NCBI RefSeq assembly: GCF_014237835.1
Contig: NZ_JACJVI010000012.1
Span: forward strand, 84,030 to 148,029
DNA: 64,000 nt
Reading direction: 5' to 3'
Source: Rhizobium sp. AQ_MP
GTDB taxonomy: Bacteria; Pseudomonadota; Alphaproteobacteria; Rhizobiales; Rhizobiaceae
Shown piece after piece: positions 55,920 through 63,959 of this stretch. Both the position numbers and the translations under genes were made by a program. Under the pieces are notes generated by a model. The model worked only from the letters and a program-made list of their open reading frames with translations. It searched no databases and was not told the origin of the DNA. Each line of letters begins with the position of its first letter. Position 1 is the first letter of the stretch.

Positions 55920-57317
55920 TTAACGCGGCAGGCTGGCAGCCGTCGCTCTTGCCCGAATTTCGTCCAGGCTCCAGTCTATCATCAGCGATCCGTCCTGCCA
56001 GACGGGCTGCAGAAGATTGCTCCTGTTGCCGAGATCCTGCAGCGGGATGGCCACAACGTCGTAGCCATCCGCAATAGCGGCCACCCGACCCGCCATCGGC
56101 GCCTTCTCCTGCGGATTGGAGGGACGTCGCGCGATCGGATGCCATTGTCCGCCATCATCCTGCACGGCGCTCGTGCGCATCGTGAACGACATGGTGTCTC
56201 TGTTGATCTTGTGCAGCAGTCCCGATCCCATGCCGAAGGAAATGTTCTCGGCCGAAAAGCCCATGCCTTCCAGGCGGCCAAGGATCATCTGGATGTCCTG
56301 TATCGACACCCCGTCTGCCTGGATGACCCGGACATTGCCGTCGAGCACCTTGAATCCCTTGCCGTTCAGCCGGGTGCCGAAGGCGTAGGCGAGTTGCGCG
56401 ACCACCTGGACGGGGGTGTCGATCGGATCACCGCTGTCGGGACGCACGACCAGCACGCCGCCGGCGGCACGTACCTTTGTCTGCAGCTTCTTGCCCCAGA
56501 TTTCCGAGACGGCATTGTGCAGGTCGAAACTGTCGGAAACGACGGAATAGGCGCCGAAGCTCGCGAAGTTGTCGATCATGTTGGAATAGGCTTCCGCCTC
56601 ACGCGACTGTCCCCAGGCGATGATGGTTCCGTGCTCGGCTGCTGGGATCGAATAGGCCGGCATCGAGGCGCTGTAGAAGCGGCGTGCCTGAAGGATGGCC
56701 GGGAGCGAATCCGAGCTGTTGAAATGCACGAGATGCGCCGCGCCGCCGATGGCGGCCTGCTCCGTGCTCGAGGTGCTGCGGCAGCCATAGTCGCTGATGC
56801 GGCTCGGCTGTAGTCCCGCCGGATCGTCGGTTGTCCTGTCCAGAAATGGCTGGATCGCAAGACGCAGCCGCCAGGCCGTTGTCGCAACGGTCGAGGGATA
56901 CCAGACAGCTCGCAAAAGGGCCGTCTCCATATAGGACGTAAGCCAGGGCACGCGCGGATCGGTGTTGACGACCTGCATGACAGGAACACCACGGCGAATG
57001 GCCATGCCTTCCGGCAGCGCCTCGATCCTGAGTGGCAGGACGCCGCCATGCGTCTTCAGGATATGCTGCCAGCCACCGCGATCGAAGGGCTGGCCATGGG
57101 CGCGTGCAACCTCCTCCGCCTCGTCGATATCAGCACTCGTGATCGGCCTGGACAGGTATTGTTTAAGGAACATCTGCAGCCCGAAGAACATCACTTCCGG
57201 GCGGAACGAATTGCCTCGGGTCGTCACGAAGGCGCTCACTGCGCGCGTATTCTGCGGATACTGAAGAAAGACGCCAAGCTTGTAGCTGTCGGTGTTCAGA
57301 AGAAGATTGTCTGTCAT
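55920..57317 (-). CDS. nadV: Nicotinamide phosphoribosyltransferase (NAMPT/NadV type)
   Basis: 465-aa enzyme that joins nicotinamide and PRPP into NMN for NAD salvage. The active-site residues match human NAMPT: Arg in DYGCRSTSS, Asp in VHFNSSDS (the residue that favours nicotinamide over nicotinate), His in SIPAAEHGTI and Arg in VRPDSGDP. It begins MTDNLLLNTDSYK. The start at 57317 is the family's usual one; a 30-residue upstream extension is discarded. Its distance from a TIR-domain gene (possible NAD consumer) is 5 kb with unrelated genes between, so no functional tie is claimed. Confidence 0.9.
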   Translation of the reverse strand: MTDNLLLNTDSYKLGVFLQYPQNTRAVSAFVTTRGNSFRPEVMFFGLQMFLKQYLSRPITSADIDEAEEVARAHGQPFDRGGWQHILKTHGGVLPLRIEALPEGMAIRRGVPVMQVVNTDPRVPWLTSYMETALLRAVWYPSTVATTAWRLRLAIQPFLDRTTDDPAGLQPSRISDYGCRSTSSTEQAAIGGAAHLVHFNSSDSLPAILQARRFYSASMPAYSIPAAEHGTIIAWGQSREAEAYSNMIDNFASFGAYSVVSDSFDLHNAVSEIWGKKLQTKVRAAGGVLVVRPDSGDPIDTPVQVVAQLAYAFGTRLNGKGFKVLDGNVRVIQADGVSIQDIQMILGRLEGMGFSAENISFGMGSGLLHKINRDTMSFTMRTSAVQDDGGQWHPIARRPSNPQEKAPMAGRVAAIADGYDVVAIPLQDLGNRSNLLQPVWQDGSLMIDWSLDEIRARATAASLPR

Positions 57318-57552
57318 GCTTGGGCCTGTGATTGCTCGATTCGGCTGTTGTGCGCCGCACGTCCATGATCCACCCCTATCTATGCGCGAGGCTGGAGTGG
57401 GCGTCACTCCACTTATTTAGGGGTTCGTTAACCGTAATGCGGGAGGATCGAGGATCGGCGTCCGCCGACGATGTGAGCGTTCCGCTTCATGCCGTCATGG
57501 TGATCGACCGACCTTGAAAAATCCCGAGGCACCAGAACCGGAGAGGTTGCCT

Positions 57553-59232
57553 ATGCTTCCTCCAGTCCCTGCGTCCCCTGCAACCTTTACGGCGGCCGAG
57601 CCACGGCTGCGTCCGGATCCGTCGGCAACGCCTCGACCGGTGACGCCTCCTGCGCCAGCGCAGGCGACAGGCCTGAGCCAGAATTCGACCATCGCAGGAC
57701 AGCTCAATATCATGCTGCTCTCTGGTCCCCAGCGCATGTCTCAGAACCTCGCGACGCTCGCAGAGGTATTGGGCAATGCCCTGAAGCTCGAGCGACGACC
57801 GGAAGAGGGCCTGAACGACTATATGGCCCGCCTTATCGAGAGCATTGCAAATCTGCCTCAGGCCGATCGCCTCCGGCTGCAGAAGCTCTTGACCCAATCC
57901 TTTGCCGGACTGCAGCTGCGCACGCTGCTGGAGGCCATGGCCACCCCCTCCGGGCCGGAGCGTGCCACGCTCGCACTCTATCTCGAACTCTATCGCCAGA
58001 CCGACAAGGACGGGGCGATGCGTTCGGTGATTTCGTCTTACCGTGAAGTTGCTGCCGAAGGTCGAGGCGGCGCGCTAGGTCCGAGCCGTCCCGCCGCCGC
58101 CAATGATAGCAGCCGGCCGTCACCCGATCCTCAACGGATAGCGCAGCCCACGGTCGATCCAAGTCAGCCGCAGAGGATGCCTGGAGGCGACATCCGGGGC
58201 AGGGGAGACATCGGCTCCTCCTCTTCCGCGCCGCTGGCGCGTACGGCGCAGGACGCCACAGTCTCGCCCAGGGGCGCGGCTCCATCGTCGCCCTCCCTGC
58301 CGATTGACCTGGAAACCCCCGGCGAACTCCGTGCGGCACCGCGAAATGGATTGACTGCCCAGCCGGATCCGAAAGCCGCAATCACAAGGCAGGCAAGCGG
58401 AGCACCGGAAGGGGATGGCCGCTCCTCTGCCTTGGCCGACGCTGCCCAATCGCGTGCAAACGGCCGTGAGCGGCTTCCGGCCGTACCAAACATGCCGACA
58501 GGTGAGGCCGACCAACCGCTCGAGGACCGCCTGCGACCATCCGCAGATCGATCCGCAGCTTCGGCCATCCCGGCGATGCCTGCCCAGCCGCAGACCCGGC
58601 CTTCTGTGTCTCCCCCGACAAGCTGGCTCGCCGAACTGTTCGAAACGGATTTCGTCCGCACCCTCTTGCAGCTGAAGACGCTGCCTTTCGATCCCCAGGC
58701 GGCAGCCAGACCTTCGGGCCCGCCAGGCTCAGAGAAAACCGTCGCCGAGCAGCCTTTGAAGGATGGCGCAGCCGGCAAGACTCTCGGCAGCGCTGCCGAA
58801 GAGGCTGCGCAGACGCCCGAAGCCGCCACCAGGAATCCTGCGGACGAGCGTTCGCCGCCTCTCCCCATTGCCGTGCCCGAGCAAGCCTTGCTCCGTAATC
58901 CCGTTGTCCGCGACGGAATGCCTCTGCCTTTCGTGCCCTATCTGATCGCTGACGACGACGAGATGGAACGTGTTGAGGAGAAGGAGGAGGACAGTCAGGG
59001 CACGGATGATGAGGAGACGGGTCGGGATGCCGGCGAAGAGGCCGAGGATCAAGATCCGGACGCGGCCAGCGAGGTGCAGTCTCCGGCCCCGGTAACCACG
59101 GCAATCGCTGCGGCCGCCGCCGAGACGACCGTCGCCGAGACGCCATTGCTGCTACCGCCCTCGGATCAAGCCCTGCAGTTCCAGCCGGAGCCGGCCCACG
59201 AGCTCTATCTCCGCATGGCCGGACTCACCTGA
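57553..59232 (+). CDS. Large low-complexity hypothetical protein, 559 aa
   Basis: Pro/Ala/Ser/Arg-rich protein. One structured-looking helical block (about residues 40-175; QLNIMLLSGPQRMSQNLATLAEVLG and ADRLRLQKLLTQSFAGLQLRTLL) is followed by a long disordered linker. A second short conserved-looking patch is SWLAELFETDFVRTLLQLKTLPF, then an acidic run (EEKEEDSQGTDDEETGRD) and a C-terminal ELYLRMAGLT. GAGAGG lies six bases before the ATG; a TTG at 57514 in frame is less likely. The layout resembles hook-length/secretion-type proteins only loosely. Function unknown. Confidence 0.6.
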   Translation: MLPPVPASPATFTAAEPRLRPDPSATPRPVTPPAPAQATGLSQNSTIAGQLNIMLLSGPQRMSQNLATLAEVLGNALKLERRPEEGLNDYMARLIESIANLPQADRLRLQKLLTQSFAGLQLRTLLEAMATPSGPERATLALYLELYRQTDKDGAMRSVISSYREVAAEGRGGALGPSRPAAANDSSRPSPDPQRIAQPTVDPSQPQRMPGGDIRGRGDIGSSSSAPLARTAQDATVSPRGAAPSSPSLPIDLETPGELRAAPRNGLTAQPDPKAAITRQASGAPEGDGRSSALADAAQSRANGRERLPAVPNMPTGEADQPLEDRLRPSADRSAASAIPAMPAQPQTRPSVSPPTSWLAELFETDFVRTLLQLKTLPFDPQAAARPSGPPGSEKTVAEQPLKDGAAGKTLGSAAEEAAQTPEAATRNPADERSPPLPIAVPEQALLRNPVVRDGMPLPFVPYLIADDDEMERVEEKEEDSQGTDDEETGRDAGEEAEDQDPDAASEVQSPAPVTTAIAAAAAETTVAETPLLLPPSDQALQFQPEPAHELYLRMAGLT

Positions 59233-59252
59233 AACTCTCAAGAACGACAAAA

Positions 59253-59280
59253 AACCCGCCGGGAGCGATCCCGGCGGGTT
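59253..59280. terminator. Bidirectional terminator between the hypothetical gene and rpsA
   Basis: Twelve-base stem AACCCGCCGGGA/TCCCGGCGGGTT with GCGA loop. Six A residues precede it on the plus strand, so on the minus strand (rpsA side) it has a TTTTTTG tail. The plus-strand tail is a weaker TTCTTCATT. It lies 24 bases from the rpsA stop. Confidence 0.9.
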
Positions 59281-59303
59281 CTTCATTCACTCAACAGCGA
59301 GGA

Positions 59304-61007
59304 TTAGTCGTTGTTGCGGTTCTTCAGGGCTGCACCCAGGATGTCGCCGAGCGACGCGCCCGAGTCGGACGAACCGAACTGAGCAACGGCTTCCTTCTCC
59401 TCTGCGATCTCGAGAGCCTTGATCGACAGCATGACCTTGCGGTCCTTCTTGGAGAAGTTGGTGACGCGGGCGTCGACAACCTGACCAACCGAGAAACGCT
59501 CCGGACGCTGCTCGTCACGGTCACGCGAAAGGTCGGCGCGACGGATGAACGAGGTGATGTCTTCGTGGTTGACGAGCTTCACTTCGATGCCGCCATCGTT
59601 GATGCCGATGACTTCGCAAGAGACGACAGCGTTCTTGCGCAGGTCGCCGGACTGGGCAGCTTCGCCGACCGAATCACGGCCGAGCTGCTTGATGCCGAGC
59701 GAGATGCGTTCCTTCTCGACGTCGACGTCGAGAACGACGGCCTTGACCACGTCACCCTTGTTGTACTCTTCGATGACCTGCTCGCCCGGACGGTTCCAGT
59801 CGAGATCCGACAGGTGAACCATGCCGTCAACGTCGCCTTCGAGGCCGATGAACAGGCCGAATTCGGTCTTGTTCTTGACTTCGCCTTCGACTTCAGTGCC
59901 GGCCGGGTGGCTGTAGGCAAATGCCTGCCACGGGTTCTCGAGGGTCTGCTTGAGACCGAGCGAGATACGGCGCTTCGACGGATCGACTTCGAGAACGACG
60001 ACGTCTACGTCCTGCGTGGTCGAAAGGATCTTGCCGGGATGAACGTTCTTCTTCGTCCAGGACATTTCCGAGATGTGGATGAGGCCTTCGATGCCCGGCT
60101 CCAGCTCGACGAATGCACCGTAGTCGGTGATGTTCGTGACGGTACCGGAGATCTTCTTGCCGACCGGGTACTTGGCAGCGATGCCATCCCACGGATCCGA
60201 CTCGAGCTGCTTCATGCCGAGCGAGATGCGGTGGGTTTCCTGGTTGATGCGGATGATCTGAACCTTGACCGACTGGCCGATGGACAGGATTTCCGAAGGA
60301 TGGTTGACGCGGCGCCATGCCATGTCGGTGACGTGCAGCAGGCCGTCGATGCCACCGAGGTCAACGAACGCACCGTAATCGGTGATGTTCTTGACCACGC
60401 CGTCAACAACCTGGCCTTCTTCGAGGTTCTGAACGATTTCAGAACGCTGCTCGGCGCGGGACTCTTCAAGAACCGTACGACGCGAGACAACGATGTTGCC
60501 GCGACGCTTGTCCATCTTGAGGATTTCGAAGGGCTGCGGGTTGTGCATCAGCGGGGTGACGTCGCGGATCGGACGGATGTCGACCTGTGAACGCGGAAGG
60601 AAGGCAACGGCGCCGTCGAGGTCAACCGTGAAGCCGCCCTTGACCTGGTTGAAGATGACGCCTTCAACGCGCTCGCCAGCTTCGAACTTGGCTTCGAGCT
60701 TGATCCAGCTTTCTTCGCGACGAGCCTTCTCGCGCGACAGAACAGCTTCGCCGAGAGCGTTTTCGATGCGCTCGACATAAACTTCGACTTCGTCGCCGAC
60801 CTTCAGCGAACCGTCCTTGGCGCGTGCACCGAATTCCTTCAGAGCGATGCGGCCTTCGACCTTCAGGCCGACGTCAACGATGGCGACGTCCTTTTCGATG
60901 GCCGTGATGATGCCCTTGGCAACATAGCCTTCGGCCAGATCGGTCTTGGCAAAGGATTCCTCGAGGAGGGCTGCGAAGTCCTCGCGCGACGGGGTAGAAA
61001 CAGACAT
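59304..61007 (-). CDS. rpsA: 30S ribosomal protein S1
   Basis: 567-aa S1 protein with six tandem S1 (OB-fold) RNA-binding domains; repeated GxxxxGxVxxIxxYGAFVDLGxIxGLLH-type blocks are clear in the third and fourth domains (for example NITDYGAFVDLGGIDGLLH). It delivers mRNA to the 30S subunit. The start at 61007 (MSVSTPSREDF) follows AGGAG; the 50-residue in-frame extension upstream is not used. It is 151 bases downstream of cmk. Confidence 0.97.
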   Translation of the reverse strand: MSVSTPSREDFAALLEESFAKTDLAEGYVAKGIITAIEKDVAIVDVGLKVEGRIALKEFGARAKDGSLKVGDEVEVYVERIENALGEAVLSREKARREESWIKLEAKFEAGERVEGVIFNQVKGGFTVDLDGAVAFLPRSQVDIRPIRDVTPLMHNPQPFEILKMDKRRGNIVVSRRTVLEESRAEQRSEIVQNLEEGQVVDGVVKNITDYGAFVDLGGIDGLLHVTDMAWRRVNHPSEILSIGQSVKVQIIRINQETHRISLGMKQLESDPWDGIAAKYPVGKKISGTVTNITDYGAFVELEPGIEGLIHISEMSWTKKNVHPGKILSTTQDVDVVVLEVDPSKRRISLGLKQTLENPWQAFAYSHPAGTEVEGEVKNKTEFGLFIGLEGDVDGMVHLSDLDWNRPGEQVIEEYNKGDVVKAVVLDVDVEKERISLGIKQLGRDSVGEAAQSGDLRKNAVVSCEVIGINDGGIEVKLVNHEDITSFIRRADLSRDRDEQRPERFSVGQVVDARVTNFSKKDRKVMLSIKALEIAEEKEAVAQFGSSDSGASLGDILGAALKNRNND

Positions 61008-61158
61008 GAAATCTCCTAGTCGCATCCCACTGGATGCGTGAGCGCCGGGGGTTGGTGTTGATCTTGGCCGGCAACCGATCCGCTCTTCAAAAGAGCAATT
61101 CCGGCGCGGGGACTGGATGTCGGCCCTCAGGCGCCGGCTTTGCCGACCCCTGGTCACT

Positions 61159-61785
61159 TCATTTTGTCAGGGCAGCGTCGATGAGAGCCTTCGCCGCCAA
61201 GAATGCGGCCTCTATACTCATTTCAGACGTGTCTAGCAAGTGCGCGTCATCCGCTGGTTTCAATGGGCTGTCGGCGCGTCCCATGTCGCGCTCGTCGCGC
61301 TTCTTCACGTCCGCAAAGATCGCCTCGAAATCGGCCTGGGCCCCCTTCGACAGGATTTCGTCATAGCGACGTCTTGCGCGCACCTCGGGCGAGGCCGTGA
61401 CATAGAGCTTTACGGGCGCCTCGGGGCAGACGACCGTACCGATATCGCGTCCGTCAAGGACAGTGCCGGGTGCGCGTTTCGAAAAGGTTCGCTGGGCCTC
61501 CACGAGGGCCCGGCGAACCGCCGGCATGACGGCGATCTTGGAGGCCGCCTCGCCGATCTCATGGGCAGAGAGTATGTCCCGGTCGAGCCCGGCAAGCTCC
61601 ACGGCCAGAGCCATCCGCTCGGCAATCGCCTCGTCATCGAGCGGCAGGCCTGCATCGAGAAGCGCCTTTGCGGTCGCCCGATAGGTGAGCCCCGTGTCGA
61701 GATGGTGGAAGCCGTAGGTCTCCGCGATCCGGCGCGACAGCGTCCCCTTGCCGGCTGCAGCCGGTCCGTCGATGGCGATGATCAT
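61159..61785 (-). CDS. cmk: Cytidylate kinase
   Basis: 208-aa CMP/dCMP kinase. P-loop [36 protein letters not shown] and [19 protein letters not shown] are typical. The ATG at 61785 has GAGGG nearby and gives the family's normal length; a longer form from 61812 is possible. In other rhizobia aroA-cmk-rpsA form one unit. Here only 220 bases lie between cmk and the divergent TIGR02300 gene, and no aroA is seen. Confidence 0.95.
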   Translation of the reverse strand: MIIAIDGPAAAGKGTLSRRIAETYGFHHLDTGLTYRATAKALLDAGLPLDDEAIAERMALAVELAGLDRDILSAHEIGEAASKIAVMPAVRRALVEAQRTFSKRAPGTVLDGRDIGTVVCPEAPVKLYVTASPEVRARRRYDEILSKGAQADFEAIFADVKKRDERDMGRADSPLKPADDAHLLDTSEMSIEAAFLAAKALIDAALTK

Positions 61786-61916
61786 CCGGCCCTCTTCCAT
61801 TCTGCCTGTCATGTCCTCGCTGATACAAATCTTGGATGGGATTGCCAAGCGATGCATTCGATCGGCAGCTTGCCAAAATACCTGCGCAGATTGCCTTTGA
61901 CAGGACGTGCGCCAGC

Positions 61917-61980
61917 GATTAAGGGGACCGACTACAGTTTGGCCGGCCTCGCGCCGGGCGCTAGGCGCATGCCCTTAATC
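61917..61980. other. Structured intergenic element upstream of the TIGR02300 gene
   Basis: A perfect nine-base inverted repeat GATTAAGGG (61917-61925) / CCCTTAATC (61972-61980) encloses a GC-rich inner hairpin (GCGCC at 61951-61955 with GGCGC at 61964-61968). A TTGACA lies at 61897-61902. Together they may form a promoter with a leader hairpin for the downstream gene. Confidence 0.4.
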
Positions 61981-62005
61981 TTCACGACTTCATGAGGCTT
62001 TGACA

Positions 62006-62392
62006 GTGGCGAAGGCAGAACTTGGAACGAAACGCACTTGCCCCGACACCGGCAAGAAATTCTACGACCTGAACAAGGACCCGATCGTGTCGCCGTACAC
62101 GGGCAAGTCCTGGCCGCTTTCCTATTTCGAGGAAACCTCGGTCGCAGCCATCATGGAAAAGGCTGAAGAAGAGGACGTGGCGGAAGTCGATACCGAAAAC
62201 ACCGATGTCGAGCTCGTCTCGCTCGAGGACGGCGACGACGCTGCCGGCGGCGATGATCTTCCCGATATGGGCGATGATGACGTCGAGATCGATGGCGACG
62301 ACGACGACACCTTCCTCGAAGCCGACGAAGACGATGACGACGACGACATGTCCGGCCTCATCGGCGTCACCGGTGACGATGACGAAGTCTGA
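62006..62392 (+). CDS. TIGR02300-family acidic zinc-ribbon-like protein
   Basis: 128-aa protein with a short conserved N-terminal domain (AELGTKRTCPDTGKKFYDLNKDPIVSPYTG, single CxxT-type Cys) and a long, extremely Asp/Glu-rich tail. This is the TIGR02300 family of alphaproteobacteria, function unknown. GTG at 62006 with GAGG eight bases upstream is chosen over TTG at 62000. It often lies next to a tRNA-Ala and the aroA-cmk-rpsA locus, as here. Confidence 0.88.
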   Translation: MAKAELGTKRTCPDTGKKFYDLNKDPIVSPYTGKSWPLSYFEETSVAAIMEKAEEEDVAEVDTENTDVELVSLEDGDDAAGGDDLPDMGDDDVEIDGDDDDTFLEADEDDDDDDMSGLIGVTGDDDEV

Positions 62393-62409
62393 GAATTCAA
62401 ACATTTCGG

Positions 62410-62445
62410 GCCCGGGCACAAAAAAATGCCCGGGCTTTCATTTTT
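62410..62445 (+). terminator. Rho-independent terminator after the TIGR02300 gene
   Basis: Nine-base stem GCCCGGGCA/TGCCCGGGC with a CAAAAAAA loop, followed by TTTCATTTTT. It lies 18 bases after the stop codon. Confidence 0.92.
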
Positions 62446-62547
62446 CGGCTTGCCATCTCCGATAACCGGAAGTATCAAGCCGCCACCCCGACGGAAGCGC
62501 TGCTTTCAAGGGGTTCCCGGAGCCGGAAACATACCCGGTACCCTGAT

Positions 62548-62623
<76 letters not shown>

Positions 62624-62689
62624 AATTTCTATAGCCCTCAGACTTTTTAATGAAATGAAAAGGCTAGGCCGGAGTTCGAGGTCTTGCTT

Positions 62690-62730
62690 AGACCAATTCA
62701 GACCAATCGTTAAGACCAAGTTCGAATTGG
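62690..62730 (+). repeat. Direct repeats AGACCAA upstream of the TIR gene
   Basis: AGACCAAT at 62690-62697 and 62700-62707, and AGACCAA at 62713-62719. CCAATTC (62693-62699) and GAATTGG (62724-62730) also form an inverted repeat. The region between the tRNA and the TIR gene (62624-62870) has no convincing gene; the repeats may be an operator or a site used during integration. Confidence 0.45.
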
Positions 62731-62870
62731 CTGCCGGCACGCTGCTTCGGCTCGGCCGCAGCGTTAGTGCGCGCGACGTCTGTGGGTGGTTGCTTCGCCG
62801 CAAGTACTTGAGAATTGTGTGCGTCAAGTGCAACTTGTGGTGCTGACGATTCTCAGCAGCGGGGGGCGAC

Positions 62871-63959
62871 ATGGTGGAAGACGAGCAACTGGTCTTTATT
62901 AGCTATACGTCCGGCGACCGCGATCGTGTCGAGCCAATCGCCGACGCCCTTATCGCATCTGGCGTAGATGCGTGGATGGACAAGAAGCGATTAAAGGCAG
63001 GTCAGAACTGGGATTTCGAGATTCGCAGGGCGCTGGACAAGGCTGCACTTTTGGTCGTCTTCATTTCAGACAAGTCTGTAAGTAAACGGGGCTATGTCCA
63101 ACGGGAAATCCGATTGGCATTGGAGAAGGCAGAGGAAAAGCTGGTTGATGACATCTACCTTATTCCCGTCCTTCTCGATGAGGACGTCACCGTCCCCGAT
63201 TTGATCAAAGATCTACAGTTCATCCGGTACAACGATGAAGCATTTCAGGAGCATCTGCTAGACGCCGTTAGGCACCAGCTAGAACGCCTTGGGCTCGCAA
63301 TCGAGGTAGCACAGAATGAGGCCGAGATAAGCTGGCAGTTCTACAGTCATCGCGAGTTCCGCGACGGCATTCCAGGATGCGAAGCTGATTTCAGGCTGCC
63401 GCGCTTGAGTTCAACGAAACACCCGATGGTCTCCCAAATCGGAGACATCGTGCGCGGTGAACTGTTTCTGGAATTGGCGGACTTACGGCATGAAACTCTC
63501 CTACCTGATCCGGAAGCGTTCAATTTCGGTCAAGACAAGTATAGGCGCACCCACACCTTCGACGCGTCTCCACAGACACCCAAGATCAAAGGACGCATAC
63601 TGTCATTGGCGTATTGGTTGCATAGCTACTACGCTAGGGCAGCGCATCCCAATCATGGCATCAAGACGTATTGCTTTCTCGTGGACCCACTCTGCTGTAT
63701 TCGTAGCTTGGAGATGATCTTTGCGGATGCAACAGCTGCTCTAGATACTATTCGAAGCGAGGTTCGGTCCCATCTTATTGCCCTGCAAGGGGAAGACGGG
63801 GATGAGTACGTAGATCGAGACTGGATTGAACGTGGAACCGAAACGTGGAATGATTTTCAGGCATTCACTTTCGAAGAAAAAGGAATTGTGGCCTGCTGCC
63901 GGTTTTTCGGACACCGAGTTAAGCTAATCCCACCTTTGTTTCAAAGTCATTGGGGCTGA
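62871..63959 (+). CDS. TIR-domain protein with C-terminal RsiV/DUF3298-like domain, 3' end replaced by IS
   Basis: 362-aa soluble protein. Residues 5-135 form a bacterial TIR domain: LVFISYTSGDRD (beta-A), DAWMDKKRLKAGQNW (BB-loop region), LLVVFISDKSV and YVQREIRLALE with Glu79 at the place of the catalytic NADase glutamate. Residues 150-340 look like the DUF3298/RsiV fold (ILSLAYWLHSYYARAAHPNHG, SLEMIFADA, then WNDFQAFTFEEKGI). The domain should end with a further strand (F-x-P-Y), but from residue ~340 the sequence is the terminus of an IS3-family element. The gene has lower GC than its neighbours, starts 247 bases after tRNA-Ala, and GGGGGG precedes the ATG. It is probably an anti-phage or self/non-self effector, now likely truncated. 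Confidence 0.75.
   Translation: MVEDEQLVFISYTSGDRDRVEPIADALIASGVDAWMDKKRLKAGQNWDFEIRRALDKAALLVVFISDKSVSKRGYVQREIRLALEKAEEKLVDDIYLIPVLLDEDVTVPDLIKDLQFIRYNDEAFQEHLLDAVRHQLERLGLAIEVAQNEAEISWQFYSHREFRDGIPGCEADFRLPRLSSTKHPMVSQIGDIVRGELFLELADLRHETLLPDPEAFNFGQDKYRRTHTFDASPQTPKIKGRILSLAYWLHSYYARAAHPNHGIKTYCFLVDPLCCIRSLEMIFADATAALDTIRSEVRSHLIALQGEDGDEYVDRDWIERGTETWNDFQAFTFEEKGIVACCRFFGHRVKLIPPLFQSHWG

Noticed and set aside
59565..60590. 341-codon plus-strand frame opposite rpsA
   Set aside because: Asp/Val-rich shadow of the S1 repeats; the repeat structure of rpsA explains the long opening.
62655..62846. 63-codon plus-strand frame between tRNA-Ala and the TIR gene
   Set aside because: No clear ribosome-binding site, Arg/Leu/Cys-rich random-like sequence, no recognised family.
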